Of a stretch of DNA of 64,000 nt, positions 40,880 through 50,479 are shown piece after piece. Positions within the stretch are counted from its first letter, which is position 1; each line of letters opens with the position of its first letter. This DNA is from M3007 sp043764095 (lineage in GTDB: Bacteria > Bacteroidota > Bacteroidia > Chitinophagales > Saprospiraceae): contig JAYUKX010000013.1 in assembly GCA_043764095.1 (NCBI GenBank), positions 1 through 64,000 on the forward strand. The letters are read 5' to 3'. The notes beneath the pieces were generated by a model. The model saw nothing but the letters and a program-made list of their open reading frames with translations, did not search any database and was not told where the DNA came from. The position numbers and the translations under genes are program-made.

Positions 40880-42409
40880 ATGGAACACTTTGACGATATG
40901 TTAAGAAATAGTTTGGCTGGTAATGCCTCCGATTCCCGCTTTGAATTCAAAGAGGAATATTGGTTGCAGGCAATGGCTTTACTGGAATTGGAAGAAAAAA
41001 AACGCAAACGCCGTCGAGCGTTGGCGTATTGGAGCGTGCTGGCATTGCTATTGATACCAGCAGCAATATGCTATTATAACCGCCCAAATACCCACCATAA
41101 TGTACCCGCCCCTGTTCAGGAAAATTCAATTCCTTCGACCACCATCTCCAATATGGCAGATGCTAAAAACAATACACAACAGGCTCAAAATCAATTAAAT
41201 ACTACAAGCACTACTACTACAACGAATGAAACCTATAAACCTACTGTGGCAGATGCTAAAAACAGCACACAACAGGCTCAAAATCAATTAAATACTACAA
41301 CTGCAAGCGCAACCACTACTACTAATGAAACCTATAAACCTACTACAGTAGTAACAGAAACCCAAAAACCGACAGTTGCCTTACCACAAAATTCAACAAA
41401 CCGGCAGTCCTACAACCTAACCAATATACAGAAAAACGCAAACCTAAAAGAAACATCCTCCAACATAGCATTGGGCTCAGCCCCCTTTAATCCCCCTAGC
41501 ACGGTCCCTGAACAGACGACAGTAGCCTACGACCGAACATCTTCTCCTACAACACCATTGGAAACTACTCTTCCACATTTTGTCATCGCAACGTTTGATG
41601 TATTGCCTGCTCGCACAATAGCAGCAGTAACAGGTGGTCAATCAACAATACCCTCTTTGGCCAAATACGACTTACCACTCCCAGTGGCCGCACCAGTTCC
41701 GATGACTAAAGTACACAAAGATCAACGTGTTCAGTTGGGGATTACCGCTTCATTGGGTACGCCTTCTGGCCTATTTATTGATGAAAAACCGGGCATTGCG
41801 TTGGGTATGACTAGCCTCATTCGCTTGAGTCGTAAATTTTCGATCAATACCGATTTAATTTGGAGAAGATGGAAGGGAAACCGAAATTTTAACCAGTATG
41901 GAGACATCACGCTAAACAATAACGCATCACCAGAACTGGTGTACGATTTGGTTTCTAACCAAAATTCAGTCAATTATAGTTTTGGTTATATCGCCACCGA
42001 TATTACTACAGCACCTAAAGCATTCCATTTATTGGAATTACCTATATCTTTGCAGTACCGAATTAAAAAAGTAGCGTTGGAATGTGGACTAGATGTATCT
42101 GTACGTCTGGTAGAAAGTATCTATCAAGAGCAATACCAGACCACTAGTTTGGATGCTGCTCAGTCGTTAGTAAAAAGTGGTCGTAGTTATCAAGCGTACA
42201 GCAAATCAGATCGTTTCCAAAAGGCTATTTTGGCAGGCGTACACTGGCAACCTACTCGTAAATGGAGCTTTGGCGTACGTACTTATTGGAATACCAGTCC
42301 ATCCTCTAACTTGAATTTTCAAAAAAGTAGTGGCTTTAATTCCAATGTACTCGTTATTTCTCCCACCCATGCTATGACTGCCGAAGCTCGTGTAGGGTAT
42401 TTCTTTTAG
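40880..42409 (+). CDS. Membrane-anchored protein with barrel-like C-terminus (possible anti-sigma partner)
   Basis: A 509-residue protein. Residues 1-48 are cytoplasmic and charged (EHFDDMLRNSLAGNAS; EEKKRKRRRALAYW), followed by one membrane helix (SVLALLLIPAAICYY, about 53-67). Next comes a threonine/asparagine/glutamine-rich linker (about 70-240) with two tandem copies of a 31-32 residue unit (ADAKNNTQQAQNQLNTT). The last 250 residues resemble outer-membrane barrel strands (VQLGITASLGTPSGLFIDEKPGIALGMTSLIRLSRKFSINTDLIWRRW, ... ARVGYFF). Bacteroidota often place such a protein directly after an ECF sigma gene; an inner-membrane helix with a barrel end could span the periplasm. Anti-sigma activity is an inference from position. 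Confidence 0.75.
   Translation: MEHFDDMLRNSLAGNASDSRFEFKEEYWLQAMALLELEEKKRKRRRALAYWSVLALLLIPAAICYYNRPNTHHNVPAPVQENSIPSTTISNMADAKNNTQQAQNQLNTTSTTTTTNETYKPTVADAKNSTQQAQNQLNTTTASATTTTNETYKPTTVVTETQKPTVALPQNSTNRQSYNLTNIQKNANLKETSSNIALGSAPFNPPSTVPEQTTVAYDRTSSPTTPLETTLPHFVIATFDVLPARTIAAVTGGQSTIPSLAKYDLPLPVAAPVPMTKVHKDQRVQLGITASLGTPSGLFIDEKPGIALGMTSLIRLSRKFSINTDLIWRRWKGNRNFNQYGDITLNNNASPELVYDLVSNQNSVNYSFGYIATDITTAPKAFHLLELPISLQYRIKKVALECGLDVSVRLVESIYQEQYQTTSLDAAQSLVKSGRSYQAYSKSDRFQKAILAGVHWQPTRKWSFGVRTYWNTSPSSNLNFQKSSGFNSNVLVISPTHAMTAEARVGYFF
41156..41344 (+). repeat. Tandem repeat of 93 and 96 bases within the 40880 gene
   Basis: Unit 1 (41156-41248) and unit 2 (41249-41344) both begin GCAGATGCTAAAAAC and end AACCTATAAACCTACT. 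They code for the linker repeat ADAKN...NETYKPT. The second unit carries a few extra bases in the threonine run. Confidence 0.85.
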
Positions 42410-42460
42410 TAAACTGGTGAGGTCGCCCAGAGGAAAACAATCTAAAACACTGCCTTTTAC

Positions 42461-43600
42461 ATGAAAAAATTAGTTTTTATATCTGTTTTTGCGGCATTAC
42501 TCCTCTCTAGTTGTAGTAAAGAAATTGGGATACCTATTCTGCCCGAGACACCCGTATTTTTTGTCAATGGCACAGTCGATGGCTTAGCATACTCCTATAC
42601 GGCAGGAAGTAACGGTATTTACCATTTTACTGGATATTCAAGAGAAGGTAACGGCCAATTGGAGCAAAGTGGACGCTTCTCCATTCAAGATTGCGCAATG
42701 AGTAATTGCGCAAACTCCATCCAATTCATTTTTAAACGCAATATCAATAGCAATATACTGTTGCAATCCTCCAATATTGCTTATAAATATGCCGATAGTG
42801 CTGGTACGATGAATGGGATCATTTACCCCATTAGTGTTGTCCCAACACAAGATACACTCTACTCCAATATTACCGTAAATGTTTTGGAATATATGAACGG
42901 CAGCCCAACAAACACAATTGCCAGCAGCAAAAATAACCTGCCATTACAAGCCAACATTACTAAAGAAGATAAAGTAAATATTGGGATTGGTGCTGTACAG
43001 CGTTCTAATGGCGTAAAATATGCTAGCCGAATGGACTATTTCCCATCGGCGCCCGATAGTTGCAAACCAGTACAAATACGTGCCGACATAACTGGCGGCA
43101 AGGTGATTTTACAAGCGATTACTACCCAAGCGCAAGCGGCTTTTACATGGCAGACTGGCGCAACAAGTAGCCAAATTAGTATAGATTATGTGCCAGACTC
43201 TAGTTATACGGTCAACGTTTCTTCGGCAATAGATGCCGCATGTTCTGCCACTGCGTCAATAGGTAACTTACCTGATCTTTTACAAAACACAACCCTTCTT
43301 ACTCCTGCTTTTTCTATTGAGCACTTTCCAGCCGTTGAACAAAGAAATGCAGAAGGTGTCGAAATACGCTGGTACGATGATATGGGTGTACTTTATAGCA
43401 GCATAAATGCGCTGCAAACGGATTCTACCTATTTCACTATTACAAATATAAGCGATTACCTACCCAACGAAGCAGGTACCCCCACGGTAAAAATGGATGT
43501 GGAATACCGTTGTATCATAAGAGAACTTGTAAATACCTCTGGCTTTCCTATAAATGTTGTACTAAAGGGCCAAGGCGTAATTGCCGTGGGCAAAGAGTAA
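42461..43600 (+). CDS. Putative lipoprotein, unknown function
   Basis: A 379-residue lipoprotein: MKKLVFISVFAALLLSSC gives a lipobox (LSSC, Cys 18). The mature protein is rich in beta strands and asparagine/serine (VFFVNGTVDGLAYSYTAGSNGIYHFTGYSREGNGQLEQSG, ... SYTVNVSSAIDAACSATASIG), and contains paired cysteines (CAMSNC near residue 78). It follows the sigma/membrane-protein pair after 51 bases and is likely the third gene of that operon, perhaps the surface target or sensor. No family is recognised. Confidence 0.75.
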   Translation: MKKLVFISVFAALLLSSCSKEIGIPILPETPVFFVNGTVDGLAYSYTAGSNGIYHFTGYSREGNGQLEQSGRFSIQDCAMSNCANSIQFIFKRNINSNILLQSSNIAYKYADSAGTMNGIIYPISVVPTQDTLYSNITVNVLEYMNGSPTNTIASSKNNLPLQANITKEDKVNIGIGAVQRSNGVKYASRMDYFPSAPDSCKPVQIRADITGGKVILQAITTQAQAAFTWQTGATSSQISIDYVPDSSYTVNVSSAIDAACSATASIGNLPDLLQNTTLLTPAFSIEHFPAVEQRNAEGVEIRWYDDMGVLYSSINALQTDSTYFTITNISDYLPNEAGTPTVKMDVEYRCIIRELVNTSGFPINVVLKGQGVIAVGKE

Positions 43601-43602
43601 TC

Positions 43603-44871
43603 TTATTGAATCAAGTATCCACCTATGGCACATTCCATGCATCTTTTTTGATCGCAGTACTTGTGTTTGAGTTGCAACAAAGCCTGTGTTTCATTACCAT
43701 TGCGCGGCTTTAGTCCCAATCCTTTCCAGCCTTCCACAATAGTATTTGCTTCGGGTGGTAAATCTTCGAGCCAACCAACCGCTTTTGTTTGGATATGGTA
43801 CAAATGGCGTGTTTTACCATATAAAAACAAGCAAGGGATGAGGGTATTGATGAGGAGTATATTGAAAAAATCACTGCCGAGGCGCTTATCGCGTTTGATG
43901 GATGGTGCGTCAAAACGGTAGTGCGTAAGCCAATAGCCATTCAGTTCTATTTGAAACAAATTTTCAACAATATCAGTTGTTTCGGCTTCCAAAATTTGAG
44001 AGAACAAATGTACCGATTGGTGCACCAATACCGCAAATTGAGCAATACGCACCGTTGGAAAATTGGCGGGACGTAACCTCAAAAATTTCCACAAACTACC
44101 ATCCATTGGCACTAAACCATACTTTTGCTGTAAAAAACGGTATTCTTTGGCGAGGTGTTTGGGGTATTCTTCTTTAAAATCGGCATCCAACAAACCCGCT
44201 TGCCCAAAAAGCAGTGCTTCAATCTGGAAAAGATCGTTTTTATGTTTGGCCAAAATAGACGAAGGCAACGAACGGGCCAGCATTTCAAATGGCTCACAAT
44301 TGACTTTTAAGCCAAAAGAACGCGCTAAAATACGATAAAATGCTTCCTCCCAATGGTTTTCGGTGGCGGCCAATTGCGCAGATAAATCAATGGTTTTTTG
44401 TTCCAATCGCTCAGCACTGAGTCGGTCATACCAATTCAAACGTACAATTGGGGGAGTTTCCATCAGCCTTGTCGCACAGGGAATCCATTTTTCGCCCTGC
44501 ATCAGTTGTTCGTAATTGACCAGGAGTTTGATATTCACATGGTTGCGGAGGATCAGGCAGGGAATCAATTCGCCATTAGCGCGGTAGATCGGTTGGTCGT
44601 CTTCCCACACCACGTGCAGTATAACATTATCGTAAGCCGGATCTGAACTATGGCCATGTGCATTCCATTCGGAGGATCGGACGTGCATTTCGATATTACC
44701 CGCCCATTCGGTAGTGCCGACGCGGATACGACCATTAAAAAAATCGGGGCCAGCGTGGGTATTATACGCTCCAGGCTGGAGTATAATAAGCCGTTGCTGA
44801 TCGGTAGTAGCGAGGTCATTTGCCTCGAATCGGCGCGTACGCCACAAGAAATGGAGAAAATCTTCTCTCAT
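43603..44871 (-). CDS. DUF2851 family protein
   Basis: A 422-residue cytoplasmic protein of a Bacteroidota-specific family of unknown function. Recognised by its N-terminus (MREDFLHFLWRTRRFEANDLATTDQQRLIILQPGAYNTHAGPDFFNGRIRVGTTEWAGNIEMHVRSSEWNAHGH), the repeated HAGPDFF/GNIEMHV/HVVWEDD elements, and the C-terminal cluster CLFLYGKTR...KHKYCDQKRCMECAIG, where three or four cysteines could bind a metal. N-terminal histidines suggest a nuclease-like or hydrolase-like centre, but this is not shown. It is convergent with the lipoprotein gene, stops 3 bases apart. Confidence 0.88.
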   Translation of the reverse strand: MREDFLHFLWRTRRFEANDLATTDQQRLIILQPGAYNTHAGPDFFNGRIRVGTTEWAGNIEMHVRSSEWNAHGHSSDPAYDNVILHVVWEDDQPIYRANGELIPCLILRNHVNIKLLVNYEQLMQGEKWIPCATRLMETPPIVRLNWYDRLSAERLEQKTIDLSAQLAATENHWEEAFYRILARSFGLKVNCEPFEMLARSLPSSILAKHKNDLFQIEALLFGQAGLLDADFKEEYPKHLAKEYRFLQQKYGLVPMDGSLWKFLRLRPANFPTVRIAQFAVLVHQSVHLFSQILEAETTDIVENLFQIELNGYWLTHYRFDAPSIKRDKRLGSDFFNILLINTLIPCLFLYGKTRHLYHIQTKAVGWLEDLPPEANTIVEGWKGLGLKPRNGNETQALLQLKHKYCDQKRCMECAIGGYLIQ

Positions 44872-44922
44872 GTGATAGGAAATTTAAAAATGACGGTATG
44901 ATCAAACTACGGTGATAGATTG

Positions 44923-44930
44923 CAAAAGTA
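44923..44930 (-). promoter_or_regulatory. -7 box TACTTTTG for the DUF2851 gene
   Basis: A perfect TAnnTTTG box on the minus strand, 51 bases upstream of the start at 44871. No TTG at the usual distance. Confidence 0.45.
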
Positions 44931-45086
44931 AGGGTATTTTTTTATTTCACCACCCCTAATGGAACTTTCGCTTATTAAATTTAGTTTTTCACCTAGGAAT
45001 GAGGATTAATACCAATACATTGTTGTAGTTTTACGCCCGATGTATTTAATCCGCCTTCTTTATTTTAACCGCAAAAATATTTGAAC

Positions 45087-45371
45087 ATGGCAACTTATCA
45101 AAATTTTAAAAATGACTTACTAGCACAACTAGCCAGCAGTGATGATGCCGACTTAGTTGAAATGACCGAGCGATTATTGGATTACACCGATGGTCTCATT
45201 GCCGCTTTTGTTACGGGTACGCCACCTCCAATTGTCGATATTGATAATTCCTCAAGAAGCATGGAGGCTTCAGAAAGATTAGGATCAACGGCTAGTGTAG
45301 AACCGCCACCCATCATTGAAACGAAGAGTCCTTCCAAGATTTCAGATAACTCATCTAACGGAGTAAGTTAA
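45087..45371 (+). CDS. Small unknown protein before the first LytS gene
   Basis: A 94-residue soluble protein: MATYQNFKNDLLAQLASSDDADLVEMTERLLDYTDGLIAAFV forms helices, and the second half is a disordered-looking proline/serine tail. The ATG at 45087 is preferred to the TTG six bases earlier. Its stop lies 5 bases before the LytS-like kinase start, so it belongs to that operon. No family recognised. Confidence 0.6.
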   Translation: MATYQNFKNDLLAQLASSDDADLVEMTERLLDYTDGLIAAFVTGTPPPIVDIDNSSRSMEASERLGSTASVEPPPIIETKSPSKISDNSSNGVS

Positions 45372-45376
45372 AAGTA

Positions 45377-47392
45377 ATGCTAAAACACCTGTTATTGTAT
45401 TTATTTACCGTTTGTTCCTCAGCAAATATATATGCTTGGCAGGTAGCGCAAACAAATAATCATTCATTGCCCGATAGCATTGTGTCGGGCATGAATGATT
45501 TTTATTTTGAAGGCAAAAAAATTAGTTATTTACTGGTTATTGCTGAACGAGAACATTACAAAAACCCTGAATTGGCCTTAAAAGTAGCGAATGAAGCCTA
45601 TTTTCGCGCTAAACTGCGTGCCGATAAAAAACTAATTGCTAATGCGGCACTTTGGTTATCTTGGCTGGATTTTCAGTATAATACCGACGAAGATTTATCT
45701 AACACGCTTTATTTGGCATCGTTGAGTACAGATTTGTTCCGCCAAATTGATGATCCGGCTGGCTTGTCGTGGGCATTGTGCCTAAAAGCAGGAGTAACCC
45801 ATGATATCAATCAGGATACAATAAGTCCTACCAATTACCTCAATGAAGCAGCTTTACTCATTCCTAAAATAAAAAATCATACTCGGGATTCTAATCGGAT
45901 ATTAGCGTATTGGTACCTCGTTTCTGCTAATATTAACCGTACAGACCAACATAAAATTCTCCTTAAAAGTTTACGACTCTATGAGCAAACGGGAGATAGT
46001 ACCCGTATCGGTCGAATCTGTCTGAATCTGAGTAATGCTATGCTTGAAAAGAAAGACTTTGAGGCTGCATTTGCTTATGCCAACCGAAGCGCAAATGCTT
46101 TTAAGAAAGATGGCTTTAAACTATATGAGCAAGAGGCTTTACTAAAATATTTTGATATACACCTTATCCGATATGCCAACGATCCAACTGAAGAAAATTT
46201 TGAAAAAATAATACAATTCGACCAGTCTCCCTTAGTTGAGGGCAACAAAAATTATGCTTATTTGATGCGATTGGGTATGAGCTATAATCGAAAACTCTAC
46301 TATTACTCTGAAGATCGGAGAAAACAACTAAAGATTACTGAAAATCAAAAATATACCTATAATTCACGTGAAATAGCGTTAGCAGACACCGCTTTTCAAT
46401 ACTTTAAAAAATCTATAGAACTCGCAAAAATAAACGGTAAACCAAAAGATATTGACAAGATCTATAGAAATATGGAATTTACCTGTGCGTACTTAAATAA
46501 TTGTGATTCAATAAAGACCGATGCTATTAATACCTATAAAGAAGCATTGGTCAAAAGCCAAAAAAGTATAGTCGATGCGCAAAAAAAATTAACCGAAGGC
46601 TATAATGAAGCACAAGAACGCACCTTAAAAGAAGAACGTACGAACTTAAAATATACTATTTTTGCAGCATTAGCGATCTTAGGATTTACAATACTGGCTT
46701 TCTATAATATGTACCAGCGGCGGAATATTAGAAACATGAACCGCGAATTGAACAGCCGAATGGAAGCCTTGCGGGCGCAAATGAACCCGCATTTTATCTC
46801 CAATGCACTCAATGCTATTGACTCCTTGGTGAATCAAAACCGCAATAAAGAAGCATCGTATTATATCATTCAGTTTTCTAGGTTATGCCGTATTATCCTC
46901 AATAATTCCCGCAGCGAATCGATTCCGCTTGGAGAAGAACTGGATATGCTCAAGTATTTTATGAACCTGGAAAAATTGCGAATGGACGACCGCTTACAAT
47001 ACCAATTTGACCTCGATGCAGCCCTCAATAAAGACCAAATTGCTGTGCCGCCCATGATACTACAACCCTTTGTGGAAAATGCGATTTGGCATGGTATTGT
47101 ACCTAAAACAGGCCCCGGTTTGGTCAGCATTAAAACCATTAAAAAAGACGACAACCTGTATCAATGTATCGTTGAAGATAATGGCGTTGGGCGTGTTCGT
47201 TCTGCACAGTTAAAAGCGGAATCTGTGATGTCGCGCCCTTCTTTTGGTTTGGCGATTACCGAAGAGCGGATCGAAAAATTGTACCAATTAAAAGGTAGCC
47301 AAATTGTTACCGAAGATTTATACCACCCCGATGGCTCGGCAGCGGGTACCCGCGTCACCATCACTTTACCTATACAAAATATTAGTGCATGA
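45377..47392 (+). CDS. LytS-type sensor histidine kinase with exported TPR sensor domain
   Basis: A 671-residue inner-membrane kinase. Signal-like N-terminus (MLKHLLLYLFTVCSSANIYA), a periplasmic helical region of TPR type (about 25-420), one membrane helix (TIFAALAILGFTILAFYNMY, about 428-447), and the His_kinase domain: RAQMNPHFISNALNAIDSLV with the phosphorylated histidine (about 473), then the ATP-binding part (PPMILQPFVENAIWHGIVPKTGPGLVSI; VEDNGVGRVRS; SFGLAITEERIEKLY). The response-regulator gene overlaps its stop by four bases (ATGA), so the two form a two-component pair. The signal sensed is unknown. Confidence 0.92.
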   Translation: MLKHLLLYLFTVCSSANIYAWQVAQTNNHSLPDSIVSGMNDFYFEGKKISYLLVIAEREHYKNPELALKVANEAYFRAKLRADKKLIANAALWLSWLDFQYNTDEDLSNTLYLASLSTDLFRQIDDPAGLSWALCLKAGVTHDINQDTISPTNYLNEAALLIPKIKNHTRDSNRILAYWYLVSANINRTDQHKILLKSLRLYEQTGDSTRIGRICLNLSNAMLEKKDFEAAFAYANRSANAFKKDGFKLYEQEALLKYFDIHLIRYANDPTEENFEKIIQFDQSPLVEGNKNYAYLMRLGMSYNRKLYYYSEDRRKQLKITENQKYTYNSREIALADTAFQYFKKSIELAKINGKPKDIDKIYRNMEFTCAYLNNCDSIKTDAINTYKEALVKSQKSIVDAQKKLTEGYNEAQERTLKEERTNLKYTIFAALAILGFTILAFYNMYQRRNIRNMNRELNSRMEALRAQMNPHFISNALNAIDSLVNQNRNKEASYYIIQFSRLCRIILNNSRSESIPLGEELDMLKYFMNLEKLRMDDRLQYQFDLDAALNKDQIAVPPMILQPFVENAIWHGIVPKTGPGLVSIKTIKKDDNLYQCIVEDNGVGRVRSAQLKAESVMSRPSFGLAITEERIEKLYQLKGSQIVTEDLYHPDGSAAGTRVTITLPIQNISA

Positions 47393-48081
47393 AAGCGATC
47401 ATTGTAGAAGATGAAAAAACAGGATTGGACAACCTGATTATTAAATTGACCAATAAATGTCCTGTGGTAGATATTGTTGACACTTGCAGCACAGGCGAAG
47501 AAGCCATCCAAAAAATTGCAGCACAACAACCCGATTTGGTCTTTCTGGATGTCAATCTCGGCTCTATGACAGGTTTTGATGTATTGGCACGATTGCAACA
47601 CATCAATTTCAAGGTGATTTTTACCACGGCTTACGACAATTATGCGATCAAAGCCATTAAAAACAATGCTTTGGATTACCTGATAAAACCCATTGACGAG
47701 GATGAACTCAAAGAGGCGGTGCAAAAAGCATGGCGTATTTTGGGCGAGCAGGTGGTGTCCAAACAAATTGCAGTGCCGGTAGAGCAAGGTATTCGGATGA
47801 TCAATAGTGACGATATTATTTGGTGCGATGCCAATGATAACAGCTGTTTTATCCACCTGAATAATGTAAAAGAACCGCTAAAAATACCGCGCTCTCTCAA
47901 TGATTTATTCCTAAAACTACCGCATCAAATGTTTTTTAGGACGCACCGCTCGCATGTGGTCAACAAAACCTATATCGACCATTATTCCCGTGATGGTTTT
48001 GTCGCCATGAAAAACAAAAAGATGGTAAGTGTGGCGAGGAATAACAAAGATGAGTTTTTGAGTTGGCTTGGGGTAGAGTAG
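47389..48081 (+). CDS. LytTR response regulator (pair 1)
   Basis: A 230-residue DNA-binding regulator. Receiver domain: acidic pocket VEDE (Glu7, Asp8), phosphoacceptor Asp54 in LVFLDVNLG, switch residues in VIFTTAYDNYAIKAI and lysine in DYLIKPID. Linker, then LytTR domain (about 130-230): INSDDIIWCDANDNSCFIHLNNVKEPLKIPRSLNDLFLKLPHQMFFRTHRSHVVNKTYIDHYSRDGFVAM. LytTR domains bind two direct half-sites about two helical turns apart. Targets of this copy are not evident nearby. Confidence 0.94.
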   Translation: MKAIIVEDEKTGLDNLIIKLTNKCPVVDIVDTCSTGEEAIQKIAAQQPDLVFLDVNLGSMTGFDVLARLQHINFKVIFTTAYDNYAIKAIKNNALDYLIKPIDEDELKEAVQKAWRILGEQVVSKQIAVPVEQGIRMINSDDIIWCDANDNSCFIHLNNVKEPLKIPRSLNDLFLKLPHQMFFRTHRSHVVNKTYIDHYSRDGFVAMKNKKMVSVARNNKDEFLSWLGVE

Positions 48082-48188
48082 CATTGTCCGAAGTCAGCAA
48101 CCTGACTTATCCCAAAAAATGGCTTGTTCTTCCTTGCTATTCTAAGGACATTTGTGACAGTTTTTATTCACAATATAAAATTTACGAT

Positions 48189-49889
48189 ATGACAAAAACT
48201 ACAAAACTCATGGGTGTCCTCTGTTGGGGTTTAATGGTACAACAACTTTCGGCACAAACACTTTGCTCCTTTCCTCAATCATCGGCCACCCTTGATATCA
48301 ATAATATCAAGGCGCGGATTTCCAATAGTGGAGACCTATTTACCAATGGGCAAGATGCAAAATATACTTACACGCCAGCAGGCGAGGTGGGTAGTATTTA
48401 TGCAGCCTCACTTTGGATGGGCGGTGTTGATCCAGCAGGCAATCTCAAACTTGCTGCAATGAGCTACCGTGTAGCAAATAAAACTGAATACGCAGCAGGT
48501 CCCTTGAATGCCACGACTGGTGCAACCGATGCTTCAACTTGCTCCAATTGGGATAGATTGTTTGGTACAACTAAAACACGTATTGATTCATTTTTAGCCA
48601 ATTTACCCGCTTTTGTAGCCAATCCACAATCAGCAATTGACCAATTCCCTGATATTATGGGGTGGCCAGCAATTGGTAATCCACATTTTTCTGGTATCTA
48701 CGGATTTACTTTACCAGACAATCAAGGTCTGGCATCATTTGTAGATACAAATTCAGATGGCATATATAACCCATTATCTGGTGATTTCCCTGCGGTCATA
48801 CTGCAAGGTAAAGCGCCTTTTGTTCCTGATCAAATATTATGGTGTGTTTTCAATGATTCAGGTACCGCACATTTATTGAGTGGGGGAAGTCCAATTGGTG
48901 TGGAAATTCAACTCACTTCATGGGCTTTTGACACACTAAGTGGTGTTCCTTTTAGCAATACTGTATTTACCTCCCATAAGACCATTTATCGTGGATTTTA
49001 TGTACTTTCAGATTTCTATATCGGTGTTTGGACAGATTTTGACTTGGGTTGCTATTTGGATGATTATATCGGTTGCACACCTGCTTCAAATACTTTTTTT
49101 GCTTATAACCAAGACCCTGAAGATGGACAGCCCGGTTCAACCTGTAATGGCACACCAACTTTTGGCACTGAAATACCTGTGCAAACAGCTACTTTCCTCA
49201 ATACGTCCATGGATAAGTTTATTGCTTTTAATAGTCCTAACTTTGGCACGCCTAGTCCCGGCACATCTGATCCAGCCCTACCTATTGAGTACAATAACTA
49301 CTTGACGGGCCGCTGGCGCGATGGTTTACCTTTAACCGTTGGTGATAATGGTTATGACCCCAGTAACTCTATTCCAACAGATTTTATATTCCCAGACGAC
49401 CCTGCTGATCCCGCTGGTTGGTCGATGTGTACAGCTAATCTTCCCTTTGGTGATCGCCGTACTGTGGCCAGTCATAGAATAGGCGAATTAAGTCCGGGAG
49501 CAATATCTGAACTAACGATGGCTTGGACATTACACCCAAATATCCAAGGCCCATGTAACCTAGGCAACGCACTACAAGAAGTAGCAGAGATTCAAAATGC
49601 ATACGAGAATAGTTTTGATGGAATTTCGGGTGTTTTTTCACCAGTACCCCTATCCCCAGTAAAAGTGATACCCAATCCTGCTAACGATGCCACAATATTG
49701 GATTACGGCCAACTAAAAGTAGCGGCTATTCGCTGTTTTGATATGCAAGGTGGATTGATCTTTAGCCAAAATAACCCGAATCCCGGCATGCAACGTATTA
49801 ATACGGCTGCATGGCCCACAGGGAACTACGCTGTTCAATTGGTGACCAATAGCGGTATTGTACCTGTCAGAATTACTGTAGTGCGGTAA
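48189..49889 (+). CDS. Secreted protein with T9SS sorting domain
   Basis: A 566-residue exported protein. Signal peptide MTKTTKLMGVLCWGLMVQQLSAQ at 48189; the frame is open from 48063 but that would overlap the previous gene. The body is beta-rich, without known catalytic motif; it has regularly placed cysteines (CSFPQ, CSNWDRLF, CTPASNTFF, CNGTPTFG, CTANLPFG) and D/N-rich turns (DTNSDGIYNPLSGDFP) which could bind calcium. A type A sorting domain closes it (VKVIPNPANDATILDYGQLKVAAIRCFDMQGGLIFSQ ... NYAVQLVTNSGIVPVRITVV). Secreted by the type IX system; function unknown. It follows the first LytTR gene by 107 bases. Confidence 0.8.
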   Translation: MTKTTKLMGVLCWGLMVQQLSAQTLCSFPQSSATLDINNIKARISNSGDLFTNGQDAKYTYTPAGEVGSIYAASLWMGGVDPAGNLKLAAMSYRVANKTEYAAGPLNATTGATDASTCSNWDRLFGTTKTRIDSFLANLPAFVANPQSAIDQFPDIMGWPAIGNPHFSGIYGFTLPDNQGLASFVDTNSDGIYNPLSGDFPAVILQGKAPFVPDQILWCVFNDSGTAHLLSGGSPIGVEIQLTSWAFDTLSGVPFSNTVFTSHKTIYRGFYVLSDFYIGVWTDFDLGCYLDDYIGCTPASNTFFAYNQDPEDGQPGSTCNGTPTFGTEIPVQTATFLNTSMDKFIAFNSPNFGTPSPGTSDPALPIEYNNYLTGRWRDGLPLTVGDNGYDPSNSIPTDFIFPDDPADPAGWSMCTANLPFGDRRTVASHRIGELSPGAISELTMAWTLHPNIQGPCNLGNALQEVAEIQNAYENSFDGISGVFSPVPLSPVKVIPNPANDATILDYGQLKVAAIRCFDMQGGLIFSQNNPNPGMQRINTAAWPTGNYAVQLVTNSGIVPVRITVVR

Positions 49890-49967
49890 ATAAATTGTAA
49901 CACTAATACGCTATGTTGTAGTATGCTTTGTTGGTAAACGACAAAGCATACTACAAAAAAAATGCGC

Positions 49968-50444
49968 TTACTCTACCAAACTCCTATCTGCCACATGACC
50001 CGATTCTGGCGCGCCTGCCGCAATCCATTGTCGAACAAACTCAATTTGGTTGGCGGTCAATTTTAATCCACCGGTAGGCATTTTTTGGCCAAATTGAAAG
50101 GCCGATCCTTCCCATTTGATTTTTACAAATAAAAAACTGCTGTCGGGATTACCGGGTTTTACCAAATGTAAACCAGCGGCGAGCGCGTCCTCGTTTTTAC
50201 ATTCTTCCTCCAACAAATGATTGTACGTATAATCGTTACCCAAACCATGGTGCCCAAAATCACCTTCTTTTGAGTGGCAATTGGATAAGGCACAAGAAGG
50301 TTTGAACACTTTTTCAAATACCAATTTGTACGAACCATCGGGCGGTGTATAAGATGGAACATCGGACTTATCGTCTTTTTGGCAAGCCCCAAAGGATATA
50401 ATTAGTGCAAAGGCCATTATGCCTGCTATTTTTTGAATAATCAT
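49968..50444 (-). CDS. Cytochrome-c-like lipoprotein (CX4CH type)
   Basis: A 158-residue lipoprotein: MIIQKIAGIMAFALIISFGAC with lipobox FGAC (Cys 21). The mature part has a single haem-attachment-like site CALSNCH, the CX4CH form seen in cytochrome-like domains of Bacteroidota and Planctomycetes, and a possible distal methionine in FGQKMPTGG. The helix LTANQIEFVRQWIAAGAPE at the end is the usual last helix of that family. Third gene of the minus-strand operon starting at 52071; electron-carrier role is inferred and fits the oxygenase-like first gene. Confidence 0.8.
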   Translation of the reverse strand: MIIQKIAGIMAFALIISFGACQKDDKSDVPSYTPPDGSYKLVFEKVFKPSCALSNCHSKEGDFGHHGLGNDYTYNHLLEEECKNEDALAAGLHLVKPGNPDSSFLFVKIKWEGSAFQFGQKMPTGGLKLTANQIEFVRQWIAAGAPESGHVADRSLVE

Positions 50445-50479
50445 ATTGAATTGTGATTTAGAAAATGATCTAAGAATAA

